From: JAHDNZ01 sp036721855
GTDB lineage: Bacteria > Bacillota > DTU065
Length of the DNA stretch: 60,762 nucleotides
Assembly: GCA_036721855.1 (NCBI GenBank)
Contig: DAIMKF010000009.1
Coordinates: forward strand, 1 to 60,762
Reading direction: 5' to 3'
Position numbers and translations under genes: made by a program. This document shows positions 33,934 through 41,823 of this stretch, one piece after another (within the stretch, counting starts at the first letter, position 1; each line of letters begins with the position of its first letter). A model generated the notes under the pieces. The model had not been told where the DNA came from and did not search any database. It worked only from the letters and a program-made list of their open reading frames with translations.

Positions 33934-35382
33934 TCAAAGACGTGGGATTTCCTGCCTCCGATGAGTATTTTCCTCGGAAGTAGTTCTAAAAAACTCATTA
34001 ATGTGTTTTAAATGAGCGTGACAAATTCTGGTTTTAGTATAATTAAACTTCCTTTTACCATACTTCTTGGCTACATAGTACTCTGTTATCTCGTCAGCTT
34101 TATCACCAATCTTGGGCCAGTTATTGGCAATTTGAGTGCTGTATTCAAAAGGTGTTTGACACTTTCTAAACATAAGTCCTTGGGCTTGACAGATTTTGAT
34201 TAAACGCTGGTAAACATTACCTTTGCGTAACTTTTTTAACTTATGAGTTATTTTGACCTGCTGCAATTCATCTTTTAACATAACTTTAGCTGCTTTTTTC
34301 TCTCTTTTAATTTGAAACTGCAGCAACTGCTTACACCAAAGATAGATACGTACAAAAAACCGTGGTAACCCTTCAAGACGATTATACTCAGATTTTAATA
34401 AACTATATAGAAGCCAACCAATGAAACCCATTATAAATAAGGCGGGTACCAATACTACAATAATTAGTTGTACGAGAAAAAAAACAATGAACAACCAGCC
34501 AGTAAGATTAGGTTTGTCTCGAAAATAGGTTCCCTCTAAACTTGTTTCATCCGCCCCAGTAATTGGGGTAATTATGTTTGCTCTTTCTTGTACGTTTTCT
34601 GATTGCCTTTCATGAATCTTTTTTAACAGATTTACAATACCCTCAGAAAGCCTCTCTTCTTTTATGGTTAGAATATTCCTTGGCATCAACACTGACAAGA
34701 CAATAATTAAAACTAAAAATACCAGCAGTGATCTTTCCCAAAGTGGTTTGATATTACTCGAGATACTCAGACCTATGCTTTTAATATTAAGGCTCAATCC
34801 CCAAAGCTGTATTAGACCAAGATAGCTAAAAGCTAGAGCCCAAAAAAGCAGTAAGTGATGGAATGGTAGTTTGTAATACCAACTTAGAAGATGTTCTATA
34901 AACCCCAAAAAAAGACATCTTTTAATTGCCAAAACCATTGCTGGAGGTGAAAAAGCTTCTTCCCTTTGAGCAGAAAGCACTTTGGTATCAAAACTCCAGT
35001 AAGCTCTTACTGAAGATAGCATATAGCCATGACTCATTCCCCAACCGATAGCTAAAAGAGCCATATAACAAGTTACCATCTCTTCTTTCTGATAAAAAAG
35101 ATTGCTTGCTGTTAAGGATAAGTTCTTTTGTTTTATTAATATTAAATTAGTTGCCAAATAGACTATAAATGCAAACAAAATATTAATCAGTATGGGAGCT
35201 TCGAATTTTCTTGCCTGTTCAATTATATCAGCCAAAAATGAAATTATAACTAGAAAAAACCAGATTATCCAACTTGAAAACCAAAGCGGACGAATTAAAA
35301 GAAAAAATTGGCCAATTAATAAAGCAGCTAGCAGTGGTAGAAGCAATTTCTCCATTTGAAGCTCAGAGTAGCTTAAGTTCAA
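33934..35382 (-). CDS. Multi-pass membrane protein with C-terminal DUF4129 domain
   Basis: 482 residues. The first 240 contain about eight hydrophobic segments, then a soluble loop (residues about 240-290), another membrane hairpin (about 295-330) and a C-terminal soluble DUF4129-type region (VYQRLIKICQAQGLMFRK ... TPFEYSTQIANNWPKIGDKADEITEYYVAKKYG). It overlaps the DUF58 gene by 20 bp and starts at TTG 35382, 9 nt after GGAGG, an arrangement typical of translational coupling. DUF4129 proteins often also carry a transglutaminase domain; here it is absent. The role is unknown; the pair usually belongs to MoxR/DUF58 systems. Confidence 0.8.
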   Translation of the reverse strand: MNLSYSELQMEKLLLPLLAALLIGQFFLLIRPLWFSSWIIWFFLVIISFLADIIEQARKFEAPILINILFAFIVYLATNLILIKQKNLSLTASNLFYQKEEMVTCYMALLAIGWGMSHGYMLSSVRAYWSFDTKVLSAQREEAFSPPAMVLAIKRCLFLGFIEHLLSWYYKLPFHHLLLFWALAFSYLGLIQLWGLSLNIKSIGLSISSNIKPLWERSLLVFLVLIIVLSVLMPRNILTIKEERLSEGIVNLLKKIHERQSENVQERANIITPITGADETSLEGTYFRDKPNLTGWLFIVFFLVQLIIVVLVPALFIMGFIGWLLYSLLKSEYNRLEGLPRFFVRIYLWCKQLLQFQIKREKKAAKVMLKDELQQVKITHKLKKLRKGNVYQRLIKICQAQGLMFRKCQTPFEYSTQIANNWPKIGDKADEITEYYVAKKYGKRKFNYTKTRICHAHLKHINEFFRTTSEENTHRRQEIPRL

Positions 35383-36562
35383 TTGTTCCTACCTCCTCTC
35401 TTTCCTCTGCTCTAAAAACCTTTATCCCGATACTTCGAGATTTCTTGAGATATTCTTCTCGATCTGAATGTTTTAACCTTCTAGGCAGCACTATCCAAAC
35501 CTGCTGACCTTTCTTGGTTGCTTGTGCAAGCCTTTGCCATGTTTCCCTATCTAAACTTGGAGTCACAACAATTAATATCATCCCTAAGAATAGTTCGCCT
35601 CTTATTCGATCAAATAGTGTTTGAAATGGATAACTGTTACTGACTTTTAAGAGTGCTAACGCCCTTAAAATTCTTAGAAACTGTTTCTGATCATCATTGG
35701 CATTGATCCCTAAAACAGGTAAACTTCGAGCTCCCAAGTAATGTTTGTGTCTGCCATTTGAGTACAGTGCCACCTGGCCTTTTTTATCAAGCACCCATTT
35801 GGCTAAACTTGCTGCTAACTCAATTGCTTTTTCTAAATCAGCCTGCGTTTGGTAGTCGTTAAGATTACCATTTAATAGAATAGCACATGTTAAGTCTTTG
35901 CGATATTCAATCTGTTTTGTTTTAAGGTTCTGTGTTCTGGCTGTTGCTTTCCAATCAATCTGTTTTAAGGGGTCCCCTTTTAGATAATCTCTACTACCCA
36001 ATACTGCCATAGGATCAGTTTGAAGACTCATTTGTGTTTTTAGAAAAGCATTTAGCCCGGTAAAGCTTACCTGAGGCAAGATTATTTGCCAATAACGAGG
36101 GTAGACAATAATTTCATCCGGTAAATAACTCTCTTTTTGATAATAATATAAACCTAAAATATCACCGGTAATAATTTTTACCGGGTTAAAGTTATAGATG
36201 CCACGCTCATATGTCTTAAAAGTATAGGTTAAAATTCGTTTAGTTCGACCAGATAAAGAAACAACCGCTTTTTTTTCTTGTCCTAAAAGGCCCAGTGGTA
36301 CAGTATCTTCAATATAAGCCCACAAAACCGGTAAAAGTCCTAGGTTTTTAATTTCTAAGGTAATCCCGACAGTTTCACCGACAAAATAACCTTTTTGAGC
36401 TACCTTTCGCTCAACTATCATCCGCAGTAAAGATATTTGAGCCCAAATCTGAGCCACGAGAACGGTAAAAAACAGTATGTAAAGATAAACATATAAGGGA
36501 CCACCACCAAATATCATGACGACAAACAGACTTAGAAAAATATATTTGAGCCAGCTTTTCAT
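35363..36562 (-). CDS. DUF58-domain protein (MoxR-associated type)
   Basis: 399 residues with two N-terminal membrane segments (WLKYIFLSLFVVMIFGG and YLYILFFTVLVAQIWAQ), then a beta domain (VGETVGITLEIKNLGLLPV), then the DUF58 signature GSRDYLKGDPLKQIDWKATART and a VWA-like C-terminal half. Members usually sit beside a MoxR AAA+ ATPase; none is found in this window. It begins a two-gene unit with the DUF4129 gene. ATG at 36562 is preceded by AGGAGG. Confidence 0.85.
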   Translation of the reverse strand: MKSWLKYIFLSLFVVMIFGGGPLYVYLYILFFTVLVAQIWAQISLLRMIVERKVAQKGYFVGETVGITLEIKNLGLLPVLWAYIEDTVPLGLLGQEKKAVVSLSGRTKRILTYTFKTYERGIYNFNPVKIITGDILGLYYYQKESYLPDEIIVYPRYWQIILPQVSFTGLNAFLKTQMSLQTDPMAVLGSRDYLKGDPLKQIDWKATARTQNLKTKQIEYRKDLTCAILLNGNLNDYQTQADLEKAIELAASLAKWVLDKKGQVALYSNGRHKHYLGARSLPVLGINANDDQKQFLRILRALALLKVSNSYPFQTLFDRIRGELFLGMILIVVTPSLDRETWQRLAQATKKGQQVWIVLPRRLKHSDREEYLKKSRSIGIKVFRAEEREEVGTIELKLL

Positions 36563-37128
36563 AGTAGCACCTCCTAGAAAATCTGGTTTATAATTATAAG
36601 CTTACCTGTTCGAAAACTCCTTTGAATAATTATCATATTATACTCTGGAATTGATCTCAGATAGAGATTGGCCCTTTAAAATCAATGGATAATGACAAGG
36701 CTAACTGCCGGCGGTAAAAACAATTCTCCCTTAACCTTTACCATTTCTATGAGCGTCAAAACTAGTTTTTTTGTAAAATATTATCTGGTCTTGTAAAATT
36801 AAGGATCAGACAGTGTCTGTTGATTATATGTGAATTGCCGGCAAGATTATGGGCGGTTAGTGCGATAAACTAAAGAAATGTTGGTGGGGTTTGCTCACAT
36901 TTTAGAATAGCATTAAGAGGGGTTATTTGAGGTTTTATTTATCATTACCCTGATTTCCTTCAATTGTTATTACAAGTCCAAATACCTCACTATAATTTTA
37001 CTTAAATAAGATAGTGATACTTAAAAGTGAGATCCTGAAAAAGATCAGTAGGCGGTAAGTTTGATTTTTAGACAATTTATCCAAGCTTCCACCAAGAATA
37101 AATACCCCTATATCGATTTTAAATACCA
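36563..37128. other. 566-bp intergenic stretch without a supported gene
   Basis: The region lies between the DUF58 gene start and the uraA terminator. I see no frame with a ribosome site and no tRNA or known riboswitch motif. A TATAAT-like box at about 36634-36645 on the minus strand may belong to the DUF58 promoter. Confidence 0.4.
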
Positions 37129-37158
37129 AAAAAGAGGAGTAGCTAGTTCTCCTCTTTT
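37129..37158 (-). terminator. Terminator after uraA
   Basis: AAAAGAGGAG and CTCCTCTTTT arms around a 9-nt loop, followed by a T run on the minus strand, 25 bp beyond the uraA stop. Confidence 0.85.
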
Positions 37159-37182
37159 TAAGGTTTATATATTAAACTTTAT

Positions 37183-38562
37183 TTAGACTGTGGCGGTTTT
37201 TTTCTTTTTATTATTCACATCCGTATTTTTCTCTGGAAGAATCAAATTGAGGATTATACCCACAATGGTTGCCAAAGCCACTTTCTGAAGAACAATTGGT
37301 CCCCATGAAGCTTGTGAGAACAAAGGCAATGATGCTCCGCCAATGCCCATCACCAAAATAACAGAAGAAATAATCAGGTTTCTTTGATGGGTAAAATCAA
37401 TTCCACTTTCTACTAAAGTTCTAATCCCTGAAGAAGCGATAATTCCAAAAAGAACCATGGAGATTCCGCCCATAACCGGTGTAGGGATTGACTGTAGCAA
37501 AGCTCCTAATTTACCTACAAAGCCAAGTAACACTGCAAGAATTGCGGCTCCGATAATTACATAGATGCTAAAGACTTTAGTAATTGCAAGTACACCCACG
37601 TTTTCACCATAGGTTGTATTTGGCGGACCACCAAAAATACCTGCCACTGAAGTGGCCAGACCATCGCCAAGAAGAGTTCTATGCAAGCCGGGTTCTTTAT
37701 AGAAATTTTTGCCCACAATTGTCCCGGTAACCAGCACATCGCCTAAGTGCTCAGCAATTGTTACCATCGCTACAGGTAACATGGTAATTATTGGGCCAAG
37801 GCCGAATTTGGGAAAGGTAAAACTAGGTATCCTAAACCAGGGTGCGTTAGCTACAGTACTAAGATCAACTAAACCTTGAGTAAAGGCAAACAGATAGCCT
37901 GCAATTATACCAATCAAGATGGGTATAACAGCTACAAACCCTTTGGCAAAAACCCAAACTAGAACGGTCACAGCCAGAGTAAACAGTGCCACATAAGCAT
38001 ATTTCATGTCATATTGCTTTAAGACTATAACACCTTTTTCAGTATCTACACCGACTACGGATGATGTCATTAGCTCTGCTGTTTCTTCCATAGTATTAGG
38101 AAGCGGTACTTCGACATTCTTATAAAAAGCCATATCTACAGCTGTTGGAGCTAAGTGCAGACCGATTACAATAATAACAGCACCAATTACTACCGGAGGT
38201 AGTACCTTGCTTAGCCAGTCGGTTCCGACTAAGGCAATAATTGCTGCTACCAAAACATATAGCAAACCTACCGCAACTGCTCCACCCAAAGCATAAGGAG
38301 CACCCCACTTAGCCGTAATAGCTATTATGGGAGAGATAAAAGCAAAGGATGAACCAAGATAAGCGGGCACCTTGCCTTTAGTACAAAGAACAAACACCAG
38401 TGTTCCTACGCCTGAAGAAAGAAGCGCAATTGATGGATCCAAACCCGTTAAGTAAGGTACCAATACCGTAGCACCAAACATAGCAAAGACATGTTGCAGA
38501 CTAAGAGCAACATTCTTTCCAAGAGGCAAACGTTCATTAACTCCGATAGTTTGGTTAGCCAT
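37183..38562 (-). CDS. uraA: Uracil permease (UraA/PyrP, NCS2 family)
   Basis: 459-residue, multi-pass uracil:proton symporter. It starts MANQTIGVNERLPLGKNVALSLQHVFAMFGATVLVPYLTGL, and QHVFAMFGATVLVP is the family signature. Later membrane segments carry AEHLGDVLVTG (the substrate-site glutamate region) and GGPPNTTYGENVGVLAITKV. The tail is lysine-rich. It lies downstream of pyrR with a PyrR-type RNA site between, so it should be repressed when UMP is plentiful. Confidence 0.95.
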   Translation of the reverse strand: MANQTIGVNERLPLGKNVALSLQHVFAMFGATVLVPYLTGLDPSIALLSSGVGTLVFVLCTKGKVPAYLGSSFAFISPIIAITAKWGAPYALGGAVAVGLLYVLVAAIIALVGTDWLSKVLPPVVIGAVIIVIGLHLAPTAVDMAFYKNVEVPLPNTMEETAELMTSSVVGVDTEKGVIVLKQYDMKYAYVALFTLAVTVLVWVFAKGFVAVIPILIGIIAGYLFAFTQGLVDLSTVANAPWFRIPSFTFPKFGLGPIITMLPVAMVTIAEHLGDVLVTGTIVGKNFYKEPGLHRTLLGDGLATSVAGIFGGPPNTTYGENVGVLAITKVFSIYVIIGAAILAVLLGFVGKLGALLQSIPTPVMGGISMVLFGIIASSGIRTLVESGIDFTHQRNLIISSVILVMGIGGASLPLFSQASWGPIVLQKVALATIVGIILNLILPEKNTDVNNKKKKTATV

Positions 38563-38585
38563 TGTAATCCTCCTTTATCATTTGA

Positions 38586-38628
38586 GAAAGGTTTTCTAGA
38601 AAACCTTTCCATCCAGTCTCACAGGACT
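38586..38628 (-). promoter_or_regulatory. PyrR-binding site and hairpin in front of uraA
   Basis: On the minus strand AGTCCTGTGAGACT matches the PyrR-recognised loop consensus (UCCNGNGAGG-like). It is followed by a 24-nt palindrome (GAAAGGTTTTCT half) that would be the terminator. The T run after it is poor, so efficiency as an attenuator is uncertain. Confidence 0.7.
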
Positions 38629-38642
38629 AAATTAAAGGGTCT

Positions 38643-39188
38643 TTATTCTTTCTCACAGATAAACACACCATCGTCTTGATCTATTTCTTTGACCTTTACT
38701 GAGACTATTTCATCTTTTGAAGTCGGGACATTTTTGCCAACATAGTCCGGTCTTATAGGCAGTTCGCGGTGGCCCCGATCCACCATTACGGCTAATTGAA
38801 TAGTTTGCGGTCTACCCAAATCCATTAGTGCGTCCATTGCTGCTCTAGCAGTTCTGCCGGTAAAAATAACATCATCAACCAAAACAACATCTTTGCCGGT
38901 TACATCCCCTGGTATATTTGTGGACTGCAAATGGGGAAGCTTGTCCAGTTCGGTAAGATCGTCTCGATAGAGACTAATATCCAACTCCCCGACTAAAACA
39001 GATATGCCTTCAAACTCCATTATCTTATCAGCCAGCCTTTTACCAATGGGAATGCCTCTAGTCTTAATACCCACCAAACAGAGATTGCAAGGTTCTCGGT
39101 TTTTTTCCAGTATTTCATGAGCAATTCGTGTTAGAGCTCGATTAAATGCATTACTATCTAAAATCTGCTTTTTGGCCACTACTCCCAA
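38643..39188 (-). CDS. pyrR: Bifunctional pyr operon regulator / uracil phosphoribosyltransferase
   Basis: RNA-binding attenuator of pyrimidine genes, with UPRT activity. ILDSNAFNRALTRIAHEILEKN, LVGIKTRGIPIGKRLA and the PRPP loop VVLVDDVIFTGRTARAAMDAL are visible, as is VDRGHRELPIRPDYVGKNVPTS. The start is uncertain. The in-frame ATG at 39212 lies in the T run of the leader terminator, upstream of the ribosome site GGGAGG. The TTG at 39188, 10 nt after that site, is more likely (181 residues); a GTG three codons later is also possible. Confidence 0.93.
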   Translation of the reverse strand: MGVVAKKQILDSNAFNRALTRIAHEILEKNREPCNLCLVGIKTRGIPIGKRLADKIMEFEGISVLVGELDISLYRDDLTELDKLPHLQSTNIPGDVTGKDVVLVDDVIFTGRTARAAMDALMDLGRPQTIQLAVMVDRGHRELPIRPDYVGKNVPTSKDEIVSVKVKEIDQDDGVFICEKE

Positions 39189-39212
39189 ACCATCTAGCAC
39201 CTCCCTTTGCAT

Positions 39213-39290
39213 AAAAAAAACCGCCTGATCCAGGCGGTCATTTGGGCATAAGGATACTGATTTTTATTGCCCTTGTGGCCTCACTGGACC
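39213..39290 (-). promoter_or_regulatory. PyrR attenuator in the pyrR leader
   Basis: On the minus strand GGTCCAGTGAGGCC (39290-39277) is the PyrR loop consensus. A terminator stem follows (CCGCCTG / CAGGCGG at 39221-39237) with eight Ts. This is the autoregulatory arrangement known from Bacillus pyrR. Confidence 0.85.
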
Positions 39291-39380
39291 ATCTTAAAGG
39301 ATTCCAAACAAAATATAGCAGACCTAGGCTAGCTTGTCAATAGAGTATTTTCAATCCGGTATTTTACCGTATTTTTACCC

Positions 39381-40271
39381 TTAATAGAGTGTTTTTAATC
39401 TTTCTCTAAACGATAAGGGTAGCTTTGCTACAAAGCACATATTTATCTCTAAAATTGGATGAATAAACTGAAGTTTAGCTGCATGGAGCATAAGGTTTTC
39501 CGTTTCATTATCATTATTATAGATTACATCACCTAAAACAGGGTGTCCGACATAAGCCAGATGAACTCTGATCTGATGGGTTCTTCCTGTCTCCAGCTTG
39601 AGTCTAACAAAACTACATTTATCAAATAGATGCAAAACTTGAAAATGAGTTATCGCTTTTCTTCCATCTGGTACTACAGCCATACAGGTCCTTTTTTTCG
39701 GATGTCTGGCGATTGGAGCCGAAATAGTACCTTCTTTAAGCTCCCACCTTCCTTTTACAAGGGCTACGTAAATCCTTTGAATCTCATGCTTTTCTAAAGC
39801 CAGACTGAGCTTTTTATGAGTAAGATCATCTTTGGCAACAAGTAGGAGACCACTTGTATCCTTATCTAAACGATGGACTATTCCCGGTCTTATCTGGCCA
39901 CCGATACCTGAGAGATCCTGACAATAATTTAACAATCCATGTACTAAAGTCCCTGTTGTATGACCTTTTGAAGGATGGACAACCATTCCTTGAGGTTTGT
40001 TAATTACCAAAAGATACCTATCTTCGTAGATTATATCCAGATCCAGTGTTTCTGGAGTTAATTTGATCCTTTCCGGATCCGGCTTATCGATTAATATTAG
40101 ATCACCAGATTTAACTAACTCACTGGCTTTAATTTTCTGGTTATTAAGTAAAATACGACCTTGTCTGGCAAGTTTTTGCACCATACTACGTGAAAGATCG
40201 GTGTGGCCAGCTATATATTTATCTAATCTCTCCCGATTAACATCGATTACTTTAAGCTGTATCAGCGCCAT
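39381..40271 (-). CDS. RluD-family 23S rRNA pseudouridine synthase
   Basis: An S4 RNA-binding domain (RLDKYIAGHTDLSRSMVQKLARQGRILLN, about residues 10-40) precedes the catalytic domain, which has the aspartate motif GIVHRLDKDTSGLLLVAKDD and LETGRTHQIRVHLAYVGHPVLGD. The ATG at 40271 follows GAGAGGAAA and overlaps the lspA end by 20 bp; an in-frame GTG at 40292 lies deeper in lspA. The product is 296 residues. The lspA-rluD pair is conserved in Firmicutes (the ylyB position). The exact uridine target is not determinable. Confidence 0.95.
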   Translation of the reverse strand: MALIQLKVIDVNRERLDKYIAGHTDLSRSMVQKLARQGRILLNNQKIKASELVKSGDLILIDKPDPERIKLTPETLDLDIIYEDRYLLVINKPQGMVVHPSKGHTTGTLVHGLLNYCQDLSGIGGQIRPGIVHRLDKDTSGLLLVAKDDLTHKKLSLALEKHEIQRIYVALVKGRWELKEGTISAPIARHPKKRTCMAVVPDGRKAITHFQVLHLFDKCSFVRLKLETGRTHQIRVHLAYVGHPVLGDVIYNNDNETENLMLHAAKLQFIHPILEINMCFVAKLPLSFRERLKTLY

Positions 40272-40710
40272 CTTGCTGTTTCCTCTCCCCAAAATAAAAC
40301 CCTAAAGCTAAAAGTATAATCCCAACGACAATACCAATGTCTGCTACGTTAAAAATACTAAAAAACGGCACATCAATAAAATCAATGACATATCCGTAAA
40401 GCAACCTGTCTATAACATTCCCTAATGCTCCGCCGCAAGCTAGAGGAGCTCCCCATTTAGCAAGTGGTATTTGCTTAATTGTCTCGCGTTTAACAATTAT
40501 AAATATGATAAAACCTAAAGCTGCCGGTATAAACAACCAAAAACGACCTGGAAGAAACCCAAAAGCAGCTCCATTGTTTTTAACCAAGGTTATCCTTAAT
40601 ATTCCAGATATTAGTTCTACACTTTCATACCAGTTTAAATATCTAGGCAAGAGATACTTTGTAAGCTGATCTATCCCAAGCCAAAGAAATGCTAAAAGCC
40701 AAATGTACAT
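40252..40710 (-). CDS. lspA: Lipoprotein signal peptidase (signal peptidase II)
   Basis: A four-TM aspartic protease that cleaves prolipoprotein signal peptides. 152 residues. The conserved blocks DQLTKYL, KNNGAAFGFLPG, GGALGNVIDRLLYGYVIDFID (first catalytic Asp) and FNVADIGI (second Asp) are all seen. ATG at 40710 has GAGGAGG upstream. Confidence 0.96.
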   Translation of the reverse strand: MYIWLLAFLWLGIDQLTKYLLPRYLNWYESVELISGILRITLVKNNGAAFGFLPGRFWLFIPAALGFIIFIIVKRETIKQIPLAKWGAPLACGGALGNVIDRLLYGYVIDFIDVPFFSIFNVADIGIVVGIILLALGFYFGERKQQDGADTA

Positions 40711-40820
40711 CTAATCCCTCCTCAAGACTATAATAACTTTCCTTAATCTTCTTGGCAAACAAATAACCATATTATTTCCTCATTCCTTCTATTTTGTACC
40801 CTATAGCTACTAACACTTTA

Positions 40821-40862
40821 AAAAAGGGTGCTCTAAAACCAAAGTCTTAGAGCACCCTTTTT
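40821..40862 (-). terminator. Terminator after yteA
   Basis: A perfect 16-bp stem (AAAAAGGGTGCTCTAA arm) with a 10-nt loop and T-rich ends lies 12 bp beyond the yteA stop. It can act in both directions. Confidence 0.85.
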
Positions 40863-40873
40863 TAAACTTAGTG

Positions 40874-41362
40874 CTAAATCCTGGGTTGATCCTCTAACTC
40901 TTCTTCTTCTCCTTGTCCATCTTGTAGAGTATTAGAACTCCCCCATATTGCCATTTCATCCCAAAATTCATTGGGCTCAAGATCGCCTTGTGAAATAAGA
41001 TAGGTCTTGTCCTCATCAAGATCAAAAGCACAGTTGATACAGTTTCTACTCTCCGGTAAAACATTTAATCGGCGGTCATCTATAGGCTCTCCGCAGGTTT
41101 GGCAGATACCGTATGTACCTTTTCCCAACGCTTCTAGAGCAATTTTTACATCCCCTAGCCCTTTTTTGGCTCGGTGTCTTATAACCTGGTCCGACTCTCG
41201 CATAAACAGATCGGTTCCTACATCGATATGATTATCATATCTTGATAATTCACCACACCATTCAGAAAAAGGTACTCTAGTCCGATTGTCTATTCTTTCA
41301 ATCATATCGGTTAATTCTGCTTCTCTTTGAGCAAGTTTAGTCCTAATCTCATCATAAAGCAT
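40874..41362 (-). CDS. yteA: YteA-family (DksA/TraR-type) zinc-finger protein
   Basis: 162 residues. The N-terminal half is a helical hairpin (RTKLAQREAELTDMIERIDN ... RHRAKKGLGDVKIALEALGKG). A C4 zinc finger (YGICQTCGEPIDDRRLNVLPESRNCINC, about 100-127) follows, as in DksA/TraR proteins. In Firmicutes, YteA proteins belong to a sporulation-linked family. It shares a transcript with the small membrane gene upstream, 14 bp away. Confidence 0.88.
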   Translation of the reverse strand: MLYDEIRTKLAQREAELTDMIERIDNRTRVPFSEWCGELSRYDNHIDVGTDLFMRESDQVIRHRAKKGLGDVKIALEALGKGTYGICQTCGEPIDDRRLNVLPESRNCINCAFDLDEDKTYLISQGDLEPNEFWDEMAIWGSSNTLQDGQGEEEELEDQPRI

Positions 41363-41375
41363 AATTATGCCTCCC

Positions 41376-41645
41376 TCACATGTGCATTTGAGTTAACTTA
41401 ACCAATCGGGCTAAGAATTGACTGATAACCGGCAGATTTAAATTGGCCAAAACCCCTAAGATATAAAAAGCTATTGCGGCAATTATAGTTGCACCCAAAG
41501 CAGTTCCCAGCCCTTTAGCTAAGCCTGCGATAAAATGTCGCCAAAGTAGATACCAGGTTCTTTTCTCACTGACCCAATACGCTTTTTTTAGTTCAATTTG
41601 CATATCTTCAAGTATGCTAAGCAAGCGATGCTCTTCTTCCTGCAT
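41376..41645 (-). CDS. Small membrane protein, DUF5665-like
   Basis: 89 residues from the ATG at 41645 (after GGGGTGGAG); a TTG nine codons earlier is possible but lacks a ribosome site. An N-terminal amphipathic helix (LLSILEDMQIELKKAYWV) and YLLWRHFIAGLAKGLGTALGATIIAAIAFYIL, with one membrane segment preceded by an RHF-GLA-GLGTA pattern, fit DUF5665. Function unknown. Confidence 0.75.
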   Translation of the reverse strand: MQEEEHRLLSILEDMQIELKKAYWVSEKRTWYLLWRHFIAGLAKGLGTALGATIIAAIAFYILGVLANLNLPVISQFLARLVKLTQMHM

Positions 41646-41781
41646 GACTCCACCCCTATTTAGAATCCCCAAAAGAACCTTAAGTACATTAGTTGCTTAT
41701 TACCTTTTTTTTGCAACTGTTTGGAAAGGCATTTTATAAAGCAAGACCGTAATTTTAATGATTTTCTAAGCTAAAATTAAT

Positions 41782-41819
41782 GTGAAAAGCCGGTAGCTTA
41801 AAAGCTACCGGCTTTTCAC
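41782..41819 (-). terminator. Terminator after ileS
   Basis: A perfect 17-bp stem (GTGAAAAGCCGGTAGCT arm) with a 4-nt loop lies directly beyond the ileS stop. The 3' arm ends in TTTTCAC on the minus strand. Confidence 0.85.
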
Positions 41820-41823
41820 TTAC

